A stretch of DNA of 62,813 nucleotides. Origin: Candidatus Omnitrophota bacterium (GTDB taxonomy: Bacteria > Omnitrophota > Gorgyraeia > Aquiviventales > Aquiviventaceae). The stretch covers positions 1 to 62,813 of the forward strand of contig JACQWM010000052.1 of NCBI GenBank assembly GCA_016209275.1, given 5' to 3'. The translations under genes and the position numbers were made by a program. Of this stretch, positions 16,266 through 25,432 are shown in pieces. Below the pieces are notes generated by a model, which made no database searches, was not told the DNA's origin, and saw nothing but the letters and a program-made list of their open reading frames with translations. Every line of letters begins with the position of its first letter. Positions within the stretch are counted from its first letter, which is position 1.

Positions 16266-17809
16266 GACGCATCACGATTTTTGACACGACGTTACGGGAT
16301 GGAGAGCAATGTCCCGGGGCGAGTTTAACCCCTGAGGAGAAGCTGGAAATCGCCAAGCATTTAGCCCGGCTGGGTGTGGACGTCATTGAAGGAGGTTTTC
16401 CCATCGCCTCGCCCGGGGATGCCAAGGCGGTGCGCATGATCGCCGAGACGGTCAAAGGGCCGACGATCGCGGCCCTGGCGCGCTCGCTCGGTCCGGACAT
16501 CGATGCGGCGGCGAGAGCGGTCGCCCCGGCTAGCAAGAAGCGCATCCATGTGTTTCTGGCCACCTCCCCGATTCACCGCAAGTACAAGCTGCGCAAAGCG
16601 CAAGAAGAGATTCTGCGCCAGGCGGTGTGGGCGGTGAAGTATGCGAAGAAGTACAGCCGCGACGTGGAGTTTTCGCCGGAAGACGCCTCGCGCACCGAGC
16701 CGGAGTTTCTGCACCAGGTGGTGGAGGCGGTCATCACGGCAGGGGCGACGACGGTGAATATTCCGGATACCGTCGGGTTTGCGGTTCCGGATCAGTTTGG
16801 CGAATTGATTAACAGTATCGTCGATTGCGTGCCGAATATCGATCGGGCCGTGATCAGCGTGCATTGCCACAACGACCTGGGGCTCTCGGTGCCCAACTCG
16901 CTGGCCGCGATTGCCAACGGCGCTGGGCAGGTGGAGTGCACCGTCAACGGCATCGGCGAGCGGGCGGGCAACGCCTCGCTCGAAGAAATCGTCATGACGC
17001 TGAAAATCCGCCAGGATTTCTATCATGCCACGACCGGCATCGACACCACACAGATCGCCAAGGCCTCGCGCTTAGTCAGCGCGCTGACCGGCATCGTCGT
17101 CCAGCCGAATAAGGCGATCGTCGGCGGCAACGCGTTCCGCCACGAATCCGGCATCCACCAGGACGGGATGCTGAAGCACCGCGCGACGTACGAAATTCTG
17201 CGGCCGGAAGACGTCGGGGTCGGGGGAAGCAAGCTCGTGCTGGGCAAGCTCTCCGGGCGCCATGCGTTTGCCAAGCGATTGGCCGATCTCGGATTTCGTT
17301 TGCAGAAGCCTGGGCTGGACCGCGCGTTTGAGCGGTTCAAGATTCTTGCCGACAAGAAGAAAGAGGTGTTCGATGAGGATCTGGCGGCCATCGTCGAGGA
17401 TGCGCTGCCGGCGGCCCAGGAAGTCTACAAGCTGGCGTATGTCCATACCGCCTCTGGCAGCGACACGGTGCCGACCGCGACGATTCGGCTCACCAAGGAC
17501 GGCAAAGCGCTGCAAGATGCGGCTTGCGGCGATGGCCCGGTGGACGCGTGCTATAAGACGATCGACCGGCTCACCGGAGTCTCGCCTGAGCTCGTTGACT
17601 ACAGCTTGCATGCCGTGACCAAGGGCAAGGATGCGTTGGGCGAGGTGACCGTGAAATTGCGCCACCAGGGTGTGGAGGTCTCAGGCCGCGGCACCTCGAC
17701 CGATGTGATTGAAGCCTCGGCCAAGGCGTATCTGAGCGCCGTCAATAAGCTCGTCTCGTCGAGCACCCGCCAATCCTACGTGAAACGACGCCAAGCGCTT
17801 CATCCATGA
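16262..17809 (+). CDS. leuA: 2-isopropylmalate synthase
   Basis: Condenses acetyl-CoA with 2-ketoisovalerate, committing to leucine. The 515 residues show the HMGL-like TIM barrel with [27 protein letters not shown] and [17 protein letters not shown], and the C-terminal LeuA dimer regulatory domain (about residues 380-505) where leucine feedback acts in the family. Full length. Its place after ilvB-ilvN-ilvC fits a branched-chain operon; leuB/C/D are not in the window. Confidence 0.95.
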   Translation: MRRITIFDTTLRDGEQCPGASLTPEEKLEIAKHLARLGVDVIEGGFPIASPGDAKAVRMIAETVKGPTIAALARSLGPDIDAAARAVAPASKKRIHVFLATSPIHRKYKLRKAQEEILRQAVWAVKYAKKYSRDVEFSPEDASRTEPEFLHQVVEAVITAGATTVNIPDTVGFAVPDQFGELINSIVDCVPNIDRAVISVHCHNDLGLSVPNSLAAIANGAGQVECTVNGIGERAGNASLEEIVMTLKIRQDFYHATTGIDTTQIAKASRLVSALTGIVVQPNKAIVGGNAFRHESGIHQDGMLKHRATYEILRPEDVGVGGSKLVLGKLSGRHAFAKRLADLGFRLQKPGLDRAFERFKILADKKKEVFDEDLAAIVEDALPAAQEVYKLAYVHTASGSDTVPTATIRLTKDGKALQDAACGDGPVDACYKTIDRLTGVSPELVDYSLHAVTKGKDALGEVTVKLRHQGVEVSGRGTSTDVIEASAKAYLSAVNKLVSSSTRQSYVKRRQALHP

Positions 17810-17826
17810 GCAGCTAGGAGCTGCGG

Positions 17827-18654
17827 ATGACTCGTATCTTTGGTGTGATTGGCCATCCGGTTGCTCACAGTCTTTCGCCGGCGATGCATGAGGCGGCGTT
17901 TCACGCGCTGCGGCTTGATGCGGTCTATGCGGCCATCGACGCGCCGCCGAAACATCTGCGGCCCATGCTCCAAGCCCTCGCACTCGCCGGAGTCGAAGGC
18001 CTCAACGTGACGGTCCCGCTGAAAGAAGCGATTGCGCCGTGGCTTGATCGTCTGGACCCTCACGCCGCGGCGATGCGCGCGGTCAATACCGTAGTCATCA
18101 GCAACCGCCGAACGATCGGCTATAACACCGATGGGATCGGGTTTCGGCGAGCGCTCATCGCGCTGGGGTGGAGGCCGCGCGCAACACGCGCCGTGATTCT
18201 TGGCGCTGGAGGCGCAGCACAGGCGGTCGCGTGGGAACTCGCGCGCATTCGAGGCAGCCGCCTGACCATTGCCAATCGGCACCTCGGCAGAGCCCGGCGT
18301 CTTGCGCGGTGGCTGACCAAGCATCATCCCGGTGTTTGCGCGTGCCCGACACGTCTTTCTCGCGTGCGATTGGACGATGCCGATCTGCTCGTCAATGCGA
18401 CTTCGGTGGGGATGCGCCCAAGCGACGGCTTGCTCATTGACCCCTGCCAGCTGCGCCAAGGACTCATGGTGTATGATCTGGTGTACAACCGGACGACACC
18501 CCTTGTGGCTGCGGCTCGCCGTCGAAGATGTGTGGCGGCCAATGGGGCGTCGATGCTCCTCTATCAGGGCGCGGAATCCTTCCGGCTGTGGTGGCATCGG
18601 CCACCACCCTTAGCAGCCATGCGTCGCGCCCTGCAGGAAGCGCTTACGCGCTGA
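17827..18654 (+). CDS. aroE: Shikimate 5-dehydrogenase
   Basis: Reduces 3-dehydroshikimate with NADPH. The 275-residue protein has GVIGHPVAHSLSPAMHEAAF (shikimate site), NVTVPLKE with the catalytic Lys, NTDGIGF and the NADP-binding GAGGAAQAVAWEL. The stop overlaps the prepilin peptidase start by one base. It begins an aromatic-pathway block interrupted by a pilin-processing gene. Confidence 0.95.
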   Translation: MTRIFGVIGHPVAHSLSPAMHEAAFHALRLDAVYAAIDAPPKHLRPMLQALALAGVEGLNVTVPLKEAIAPWLDRLDPHAAAMRAVNTVVISNRRTIGYNTDGIGFRRALIALGWRPRATRAVILGAGGAAQAVAWELARIRGSRLTIANRHLGRARRLARWLTKHHPGVCACPTRLSRVRLDDADLLVNATSVGMRPSDGLLIDPCQLRQGLMVYDLVYNRTTPLVAAARRRRCVAANGASMLLYQGAESFRLWWHRPPPLAAMRRALQEALTR

Positions 18655-19553
18655 TGCCGTCGTGGTTGGTGTGGGGCTTCATCGTGGCGGTCGGCGCTTG
18701 TGCCGGCAGTTTCCTCAATGTCTGCATCTATCGGATGCCGCGGGAAGAATCGATTGTGTGGCCCGGTTCACGCTGCCCGCATTGCCAGAAGCCGATTGCG
18801 TGGTATGACAACATTCCCGTGCTCAGTTTTCTGGCGTTGCGGGCTCAGTGCCGGCAGTGCCATCAGCCGATTCGGTGGCGGTATCCGATTGTTGAAGCGC
18901 TGACGGCCGCCTCGCTGCTCGCCGTTCTCTGGCAATTCGGCCTGACCGCTGTGGGAGTCATCTACGCCGCGTTGGTGTGCTCGCTCATTGTCGCTAGCTT
19001 CATTGATCTGGAATTTCAAATCATTCCGGATGAAATCAGCCTCGGCGGCCTGGCGATCGGTGTGGCGCTGAGCGCGCTGGTGCCAGCACTACATGATACC
19101 GGCGACCGTTGGGTGTCGCTTGAGCGCTCCGTCATTGGCGCGCTCACCGGCGGCGGGCTCCTGTACGTGACCGGCTCGGCCGGCAACGTCATGCTCTACG
19201 GCCTGCGGCGGCTTGGGGTAGCGCTACGGCATCATCCCGCGTGGCGCGCGAGATTCGCCCGCTATCGCCATATGCGCGATTCGATGGGCGGCGGGGACAT
19301 CAAGCTCATGGCCATGGCCGGCTCGCTGCTCGGCTGGAAAATTGTCACCCTCGCGTTTTTCTTCGCTCCGGTGTTGGCATTAGTCCCCGGACTGTTTATG
19401 ATGGTATTCCGGAAGACGCATGTGATTCCGTACGGGCCATTTTTGTCGCTCGGATTGGTCATCGCGATGTTTTACGGGGAGACGATGCTGCGTAGCAGCG
19501 GCATTGAGGAGACGATTCGTCTGATGTGGAGCTTCTATGGGCCATCGAGGTAA
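18654..19553 (+). CDS. pilD: Prepilin leader peptidase / N-methyltransferase
   Basis: Membrane aspartyl protease (family A24) that cleaves and N-methylates type IV pilin-like proteins. The 299-residue protein has the N-terminal GSFLNVCIYRMP, the two CxxC pairs of the methyltransferase zinc site (CPHC and CRQC), and the catalytic Asp motifs FIDLEFQIIPDE and GGGDIKLMAM within multiple membrane helices. It is the likely processing enzyme for the six pilin-like genes at 40621-45589. It lies between aroE and aroC with a 3-bp gap to aroC. Confidence 0.93.
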   Translation: MPSWLVWGFIVAVGACAGSFLNVCIYRMPREESIVWPGSRCPHCQKPIAWYDNIPVLSFLALRAQCRQCHQPIRWRYPIVEALTAASLLAVLWQFGLTAVGVIYAALVCSLIVASFIDLEFQIIPDEISLGGLAIGVALSALVPALHDTGDRWVSLERSVIGALTGGGLLYVTGSAGNVMLYGLRRLGVALRHHPAWRARFARYRHMRDSMGGGDIKLMAMAGSLLGWKIVTLAFFFAPVLALVPGLFMMVFRKTHVIPYGPFLSLGLVIAMFYGETMLRSSGIEETIRLMWSFYGPSR

Positions 19554-19556
19554 TCC

Positions 19557-20681
19557 ATGTTGAGATTTTTGACAGCGGGGGAGTCGCACGGGCCGTGTCT
19601 CGTGGCTATTCTGGAAGGCATGCCCTCCGGCGTGCCGATTAACCTCAACGAGATCCAACATCAGATGCGCCGGCGGCAGCTGGGCTTCGGCCGCGGCCCG
19701 CGCATGCAATTTGAAACCGATACCGCCGAAATCCTCTCCGGCCTCCGGCGCGGCGTCACACTGGGCAGCCCGATGGCGTTGGCGATTAAAAACAAGGACG
19801 CGTCGATCGACCGGCTGCCGGTGGTCACCCAGCCGCGGCCAGGCCATGCGGATTTGACCGGCGCGATGAAATACGACCACCGCGATATCCGCAATGTCTT
19901 GGAGCGGGCGAGCGCTCGCGAGACCACGGCGCGCGTCGCCGTCGGGGCGGTGTGCCGGCAGCTGCTCTCGCTGCTCGGCATCGAACTCGCCAGCCATGTG
20001 ATTGCCCTGGGAGGCATCCGGGCGACATCTGCACATGCCACGGTGGCCCTCGTGAGGAAAAAGGCTGAGCCAACACCGCTGCGCTGTTTGGATGCGACCG
20101 CGACCAAGAACATGATCGCGCTGATCGATCGGTGCGTAAAGGTCGGCGACACGCTTGGCGGTGTCTTTGAAGTGCTTGTGGAGGGCGCTCCGCCGGGCTT
20201 GGGCAGCTATGTCCACTATGATCGACGGCTGGACGCAATTCTTGGCCGGGCAATTCTCTCGATTCATGCGGTGAAAGCGGTGGAGCTTGGCGAGGGGGTC
20301 CTGGGAGCGTCGCTGCCAGGCTCAAAGGTTCAAGATGAAATCTTCTACAAGAAGGGGCAGGGATTTAGCCGTTCGTCGAATCGCGCTGGCGGGTTGGAAG
20401 GCGGCATGACCAATGGCCAGCCGATCATCGTGCGCGGATTCCTCAAGCCGCTCTCAACGCTGCGCAAGCCGCTACGCTCCGTTGAAATCAATACCAAGAA
20501 ACCGGTCGTCGCCACCGTCGAGCGGTCGGATGTTACGACGGTGCCGGCGGCCGGTGTCATCGGCGAGGCGATGGTCGCCTTTGAGCTGGCCCGCGCCATC
20601 CTTGAGAAATTCGGCAGCGATTCCTTACGCGAGCTCACACGCAACCATAGCAATTATCTCAAACAAGTAGAGAGGTTTTAG
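19557..20681 (+). CDS. aroC: Chorismate synthase
   Basis: FMN-dependent last step to chorismate. The 374-residue protein shows LRFLTAGESHGPCLVAILEGMP at the N-terminus (described by its ends), the RPGHADLTGAMKY signature, ERASARETTARVAVGA and the C-terminal DVTTVPAAGVIGEAMVAFELA. Complete length. Confidence 0.96.
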   Translation: MLRFLTAGESHGPCLVAILEGMPSGVPINLNEIQHQMRRRQLGFGRGPRMQFETDTAEILSGLRRGVTLGSPMALAIKNKDASIDRLPVVTQPRPGHADLTGAMKYDHRDIRNVLERASARETTARVAVGAVCRQLLSLLGIELASHVIALGGIRATSAHATVALVRKKAEPTPLRCLDATATKNMIALIDRCVKVGDTLGGVFEVLVEGAPPGLGSYVHYDRRLDAILGRAILSIHAVKAVELGEGVLGASLPGSKVQDEIFYKKGQGFSRSSNRAGGLEGGMTNGQPIIVRGFLKPLSTLRKPLRSVEINTKKPVVATVERSDVTTVPAAGVIGEAMVAFELARAILEKFGSDSLRELTRNHSNYLKQVERF

Positions 20682-20702
20682 GGGCATTATCTATGTGCGA
20701 TC

Positions 20703-20744
20703 CCCGCCACACATCATGGCGGGTCCGCCACGGGTTGTGGCGGA
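20703..20744. repeat. Two adjacent hairpins between aroC and aroK
   Basis: cccgcca/tggcggg (20703-20709 with 20717-20723) and tccgccac/gtggcgga (20724-20731 with 20737-20744) sit side by side. They carry nearly the same stem word, as if one was copied from the other. Confidence 0.75.
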
Positions 20745-20745
20745 T

Positions 20746-20762
20746 GCTATCTGCTATCTGCT
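20746..20762. repeat. ATCTGCT heptamer, two copies
   Basis: gctatctgctatctgct just before the aroK start repeats the word found in four copies before tmk (2641-2668). Confidence 0.8.
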
Positions 20763-20768
20763 GACATC

Positions 20769-21500
20769 ATGAACATTACGCTCACAGGATTCATGGGGAC
20801 AGGGAAGACCAGCGTGGGCAAAAAACTGGCCAAGCATTTGGGCTGGCGGTTTGTCGATGTGGATCAGCTCATCGAGTCCAGTGCTAACATGTCGGTGCCG
20901 GAGATTTTTGAGAAGCGCGGCGAGGCGGTGTTCCGTCGGATGGAACGGCGGTGCATCAGCCGCGCGGTGCGAGGCCGGCATCAAGTGATTGCCACCGGCG
21001 GCGGCGCCTTTGTCGATGCCGAGACGCGCGCCCACTTGCGCGTGACCGGGCCGGTGGTGTGCCTCACCGCAAGCCCGCAGGTGATTGTCTCGAGAGTCGG
21101 CAGGAAATTATCTCGGCGGCCGATGCTCAGCGGACATGCGAATCCCTTGGCGCGCATCAAGACACTGCTCGCCCAGCGCGCTTCGGCGTATGCCAAGGCG
21201 GATGTCGCGATTGACACGAGCCATCTCTCGGCTGAAGAGACGGTGCAGCGCATTTGCCGGGAGCTTGGCCCCTATGTGTGCAAAGGGTGGCATTATTTGC
21301 AGCATCATTTGGCCGAGCTGACCCCGCGGTACGGCGGCCAGTATGTGGTTGTCGTGGATGACCGCATCATCGCTTCAGGCAAAACGCAACTCGCCGCCTA
21401 CCAGAAGGCGTCGGCGCGGCTGACGAAGACCTGCCAAGCGGGCGTCTATTATATTCCACTGCCGGAAGAAGCTGTGACGGCATTAAGCGCGCAGTCGTAA
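20769..21500 (+). CDS. aroK: Shikimate kinase fused to a DUF5678-like domain
   Basis: Residues 1-170 are a shikimate kinase: P-loop GFMGTGKTSVGKK, shikimate-binding FVDVDQLIE, GGGAF and the LID RKLSRRPML. A normal AroK ends near residue 175. Here ~65 more residues follow (PRYGGQYVVVVDDRIIASGK...VYYIPLPEE), with the W/Y-V-x-V-x-D-x-x-(I/V)-(I/V)-A-x-G-K pattern I associate with DUF5678. That domain is often encoded beside retropepsin-like proteases, and exactly such a gene overlaps the stop by one base here. Start ATG follows the ATCTGCT repeat; no strong ribosome site is visible. Confidence 0.9.
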   Translation: MNITLTGFMGTGKTSVGKKLAKHLGWRFVDVDQLIESSANMSVPEIFEKRGEAVFRRMERRCISRAVRGRHQVIATGGGAFVDAETRAHLRVTGPVVCLTASPQVIVSRVGRKLSRRPMLSGHANPLARIKTLLAQRASAYAKADVAIDTSHLSAEETVQRICRELGPYVCKGWHYLQHHLAELTPRYGGQYVVVVDDRIIASGKTQLAAYQKASARLTKTCQAGVYYIPLPEEAVTALSAQS

Positions 21501-21928
21501 TGCGACGGTCGAACGCGCCCGCCTCATCACTGCGGCGGTTTGAGTTTCCGTATCTGAAAGACGCGCACGGCCATTACGCGCCGATTGTCTACCTGCAGGC
21601 GTGGACCGGCAACCGATGGCTCTACCTGCAGGCCTACGTCGACTCCGGGGCGTCGTGGAGCGTGTTTCACGTGGATGTGGCCCAGCTCTTAGGCATTAAG
21701 CTCAATACCGTCAAGCGCCGATATGTGTCGCTGAGCAACGGCAGCGTGCTGCCGGTCTATCTGGCCCAGATTAAGGTGCGGTTTGCGGGTGCCGAGTTTT
21801 CCGTGCCGGCCGGATTCTCGAATGCGCTGCACATGGGCTTTAATCTGATGGGCCGCGCCGGATTTTTCAGCCGATTTTCAATGACGTTTAACGATCACGC
21901 CCGCCTCCTGACCGTCACTCGCCTCTAG
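21500..21928 (+). CDS. Retropepsin-like aspartyl protease domain protein
   Basis: The 142-residue single-domain product has LQAYVDSGASWSVF, the D-(S/T)-G catalytic motif of retroviral-type aspartyl proteases, which work as dimers, followed by a beta-rich region and LMGRAGFFSRF, the second conserved block of the family. Partner and substrate are unknown. It overlaps the aroK-DUF5678 stop (TAATG), so the two are translationally coupled. Confidence 0.8.
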   Translation: MRRSNAPASSLRRFEFPYLKDAHGHYAPIVYLQAWTGNRWLYLQAYVDSGASWSVFHVDVAQLLGIKLNTVKRRYVSLSNGSVLPVYLAQIKVRFAGAEFSVPAGFSNALHMGFNLMGRAGFFSRFSMTFNDHARLLTVTRL

Positions 21929-21943
21929 CGGGAACCCGCAATT

Positions 21944-21983
21944 CGATATCAGATATGAATTGGCCTTTTCATATCTGATATCG
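21944..21983. repeat. GATATCA palindromic hairpin, copy 3
   Basis: Arms 21944-21959 and 21968-21983 (16 bp) with an 8-nt centre that has diverged from the perfect palindrome. It lies between the retropepsin gene and dprA. Confidence 0.92.
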
Positions 21984-21997
21984 CCTGTGGAAAACTC

Positions 21998-23131
21998 ATG
22001 ACCGATCGCGAGCTGTGTATTGTGCTCAATTTGATTCCCGAACTGCATCCGGCGCGGATGCGGCGGCTGCTGGAGGCCTTCGGCAGCGTGCAACAGGTCT
22101 GTGCGGCCGATGAATCTCTGTTGGCTCAGGTTGAGGGAATCAACGCGGCGATCGCGAAGCGTATCAGGAGCAGCGTGCGAAGTCCTCGGCTCCTGAAGGA
22201 GGAGCTTGCGCGCGCCAACCAGGAGGGTGTTGGCCTGGTGACCTTGGCCGACGCCGCCTACCCTCGGCGGCTGCGGGAGATTACTGATCCGCCGGTGGCA
22301 CTCTACGCGCGCGGGGAGCTCACCGAGGCGGATGATGCGGCACTCGGCATTGTCGGATCCCGCGCGGCCTCACTCTACGGTTTGCAAGTGGCTGAGCAAT
22401 TAGGGTATGATCTTGCCCTGCGCGGGGCGACCGTGGTTTCTGGTCTCGCCCTGGGTATTGATGCGGCAGCGCATCGCGGGGCATTGAGGGCTCACGGGCG
22501 GACCATCGCGGTGCTTGGCAGCGGATTTTCGCATGTCTATCCAACGGAACATGCGCCGTTGGCTGACACGATTGCCGCTCACGGAGCGGTGGTGTCGGAA
22601 TACCCCATGCAGATGCTGCCGTATCCCGGCAATTTTCCACGGCGCAACCGGATTATCAGCGGTTTGTCGCTTGGCGTCGTGGTGGTGGAAGCCGGCGAGC
22701 GAAGCGGGGCGCTCATTACCGCGGACTCCGCGCTGGAGCAGGGCCGCGAGGTGTTCGCGGTGCCAGGAGCGATTACGGCGAGCACTTCCGCCGGAACGCA
22801 TCAGCTGCTGAAACAAGGCGCTCGCCTTGTGACCTCGGTTGATGATATTCTAGAAGAACTGCATCTGCTTCCTGTGCCTGTGGCAGCGTCAAGGGTGCAG
22901 CAGGCCGCGGGGCCTGAGGGGTTGCGTGAAGAAGACCTCAGTGACGCGGAGCGCCGTATCGCGTCGTGCATGACGGGCAAGGAGCCGCTCTACATTGACG
23001 CGATTACCGCACGCTGCGGGCTGGCCACAGCCGATGTCTCAGCGGCCTTATTGCAGCTGGAACTGAAAAAGATCATTAAACAGTTGCCAGGGAAGCACTT
23101 TATCAGATATACCTATGAACGCCATCGTTAA
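21998..23131 (+). CDS. dprA: DNA-processing protein DprA
   Basis: Single-strand DNA-binding RecA loader of natural transformation and recombination. The 377 residues contain an N-terminal helix-hairpin-helix-like domain, the Rossmann-fold core (GIVGSRAASLYG; VVSGLALGIDAAAHRGAL; NFPRRNRIISGLSLGVVVVEA; SGALIT) and a C-terminal winged-helix (about residues 305-375). It precedes topA and xer as in many bacteria. The C-terminus overlaps thiS by 17 bp. Confidence 0.95.
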   Translation: MTDRELCIVLNLIPELHPARMRRLLEAFGSVQQVCAADESLLAQVEGINAAIAKRIRSSVRSPRLLKEELARANQEGVGLVTLADAAYPRRLREITDPPVALYARGELTEADDAALGIVGSRAASLYGLQVAEQLGYDLALRGATVVSGLALGIDAAAHRGALRAHGRTIAVLGSGFSHVYPTEHAPLADTIAAHGAVVSEYPMQMLPYPGNFPRRNRIISGLSLGVVVVEAGERSGALITADSALEQGREVFAVPGAITASTSAGTHQLLKQGARLVTSVDDILEELHLLPVPVAASRVQQAAGPEGLREEDLSDAERRIASCMTGKEPLYIDAITARCGLATADVSAALLQLELKKIIKQLPGKHFIRYTYERHR

Positions 23132-23315
23132 TGGGCAAGCGCGCCAATTGCCGGACGGGGCCACTGTTTCGAAGATGCTTGAGGCGCTGGCGATTGCGCC
23201 AGAGCGCGTGGTGGTCGAAGTGAATCTGAAGATTCTGAAGCGAGCCGAGCACACCGGCACCGTATTAAAGGAAGGGGACCAGGTGGAAATCGTTCGGTTC
23301 GTGGGTGGAGGCTGA
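23115..23315 (+). CDS. thiS: ThiS-family sulfur carrier protein
   Basis: A 66-residue ubiquitin-like protein (MNAIVNGQARQLPDGATV...) ending in GGG after IVRFVGG, the di-glycine tail that is adenylated and thiocarboxylated in ThiS/MoaD carriers. The length and VNG/EVN pattern favour ThiS. No thiF, thiG or moeB neighbour is present. It overlaps dprA by 17 bp and topA by 1 bp, so it is translated within a DNA-processing operon. Its real sulfur acceptor is uncertain. Confidence 0.85.
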   Translation: MNAIVNGQARQLPDGATVSKMLEALAIAPERVVVEVNLKILKRAEHTGTVLKEGDQVEIVRFVGGG

Positions 23316-25432
23316 TGGCCAAGAAACTCGTCATTGTCGAATCGCCGGCGAAGGCGAAGACGATCCATAAGATCCTCGGGTCGGACTTTGACGTGACCTC
23401 CTCCTTCGGCCACCTGCGCGATCTGCCGGCGAGCAAGCTTGGCGTTGATGTCGACCATAACTTCGAGCCTCAGTACATCGTGATTCAGAAGCGGCGCAAG
23501 ATCGCCAAGCAGGTGCAGGAAGACGCGCGCGGCTGTGACGCCATCTACTTAGCGCCCGACCCGGATCGCGAAGGCGAAGCCATCAGCTGGCATTTGCAGC
23601 GGCTCCTGCTTGACGATGAAGAGGCGCAAGCCAAGAAAGCCGCGAAGCGCGCCAACGATGAGGCGGCCAGCGGCAAGAAACGTCCGAAGGCGAAGCGCGC
23701 TGCGCAGGATGGCCGGAAAATCTATCGCGTCACCTTTCATGAAATCACCCCGCAAGCCATCAAGGCCGCCATCCAGCATCCCACGGCGATCGATTTGAAG
23801 CTCGTCAACGCGCAGCAAGCGCGGCGGATTCTCGACCGGCTCGTCGGGTACTCCCTGTCGCCGCTCTTGTGGAAAAAGGTCGGCCGCGGCTTATCCGCCG
23901 GCCGGGTGCAGTCGGTGGCGTTACGGCTGATCGTCGATCGAGAAAAAGAGATTGAGGCGTTTAGACCGCAAGAGTACTGGCTGATTGATGCTGAGCTGAA
24001 GAAGACCGCAGGGGGCGCGGCCTTCAAAGCCCAGCTCGATAAAGTGAATGGCAAAAAAGTTGAGATGAAGACTCAAGATGAGGCGGAGCGTCTGGCGAAA
24101 GAACTCCGTGAGCAGTCCTTTGTCGTTTCGGATGTGACGGAAAAGGAGCAAAAGCGCTACCCGAAGCCGCCGTTCACCACCAGCACGCTGCAGCAAGAGG
24201 CGTTCCACAAGCTGAGGTTTTCTTCCGCGCGCACCATGCGCATCGCCCAGCAGCTCTACGAGGGGCTCGAGATCGGCCAGGAGGGCGCGGTGGGGCTGAT
24301 CACCTACATGCGCACTGACTCGGTGCGGATCGCCGATGAGGCGTTGAACGCCCTTCGCGGGTTTATCCCCAAGCAGTTCGGCAAGGACTATGTGCCGGCC
24401 GAGCCCCGCGTGTATAAATCCCGCAAGACCGCGCAAGAAGCGCATGAGGCCATTCGCCCCACGAGTGTCGTCCACACGCCTGAGTCGCTCGCGCCGTATT
24501 TAACCGAGGAGCAGGCCGCGCTCTATCAGCTCATTTGGCAGCGGTTTGTCGCCAGCCAGATGGCCGACGCCATTGATCAGGTGGTGGCGGTGCAAATCGC
24601 CGCCGGGACATTTAACTTGAAAGCCAACGGCCGCACGAATCTCTTTGCCGGATGGACCAAAGTCTATGAGGAAGGCGAGAAGCCGGAAGCGGAGGAGGGC
24701 GCTTTGCCTGAGGGCGCCTTGCCGCCGTTGGCGCGGGGTGATGCCTTAACACTGCTCAACCTGCTGCACAGCCAGCACTTCACCAAGCCGCCGCGCCGGT
24801 ACACCGATGCGTCGCTGGTGAAAGCCTTAGAGGAAGCCGGCATCGGGCGGCCGAGTACGTATTCGCCCACCATCCTGACGATTGTGTCACGGGATTACGT
24901 GCGCCGCAACGGCGGCAGCCTCATTCCCACGGACTTAGGCCGCATCGTCACCGACATGCTCATCGAATATTTTCCCGAGGTGATGGACTTGAAATTCACC
25001 GCCGAAGTGGAGGAAGAGCTGGACCGCGTGGAAGAGGGCGATCTGGAATGGGTCTCGGTGGTGCGCCACTTCTACACGCCGTTTTCGCTGCGCATCGGGC
25101 ATGCGCAGGAGACGATGAAGGCGGTCAAGCGCGAGGTGATCCCCACGAACTATGTCTGCGAAAAATGCGGCAAGCCCATGGTGATCAAGTGGGGCCGGTT
25201 CGGCCAGTTCTTAAGCTGCTCAGGATTCCCCGAGTGCAAAAACGCCAAGCCGGTGCCGACCGGTGTCAAGTGTCCGACCTGCGGCGGAGAGTTGGTGGAG
25301 CGTCGCTCCCGCGGACGGATCTTCTACGGGTGTGGAAACTATCCGACGTGCCGGTACACGGCGCGCAAGCTCGACAAGACCGAGAACGGAGCAGAAAAAG
25401 CCGCTGAGGATTCCGAGGATCTTGACGAGTGA
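23315..25432 (+). CDS. topA: DNA topoisomerase I
   Basis: Type IA enzyme that relaxes negative supercoils. The 705-residue protein has the TOPRIM domain (KLVIVESPAKAKTIHKIL; APDPDREGEAISWHL), the catalytic Tyr in GLITYMRTDSVRIADEAL, and two C-terminal four-Cys zinc fingers (CEKCGKP...CSGFPEC; CPTCGGE...CGNYPTC). It tolerates a lysine-rich insert near residue 105 (KKAAKRANDEAASGKKRPK). The stop overlaps the GTG start of the recombinase. Confidence 0.96.
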   Translation: MAKKLVIVESPAKAKTIHKILGSDFDVTSSFGHLRDLPASKLGVDVDHNFEPQYIVIQKRRKIAKQVQEDARGCDAIYLAPDPDREGEAISWHLQRLLLDDEEAQAKKAAKRANDEAASGKKRPKAKRAAQDGRKIYRVTFHEITPQAIKAAIQHPTAIDLKLVNAQQARRILDRLVGYSLSPLLWKKVGRGLSAGRVQSVALRLIVDREKEIEAFRPQEYWLIDAELKKTAGGAAFKAQLDKVNGKKVEMKTQDEAERLAKELREQSFVVSDVTEKEQKRYPKPPFTTSTLQQEAFHKLRFSSARTMRIAQQLYEGLEIGQEGAVGLITYMRTDSVRIADEALNALRGFIPKQFGKDYVPAEPRVYKSRKTAQEAHEAIRPTSVVHTPESLAPYLTEEQAALYQLIWQRFVASQMADAIDQVVAVQIAAGTFNLKANGRTNLFAGWTKVYEEGEKPEAEEGALPEGALPPLARGDALTLLNLLHSQHFTKPPRRYTDASLVKALEEAGIGRPSTYSPTILTIVSRDYVRRNGGSLIPTDLGRIVTDMLIEYFPEVMDLKFTAEVEEELDRVEEGDLEWVSVVRHFYTPFSLRIGHAQETMKAVKREVIPTNYVCEKCGKPMVIKWGRFGQFLSCSGFPECKNAKPVPTGVKCPTCGGELVERRSRGRIFYGCGNYPTCRYTARKLDKTENGAEKAAEDSEDLDE

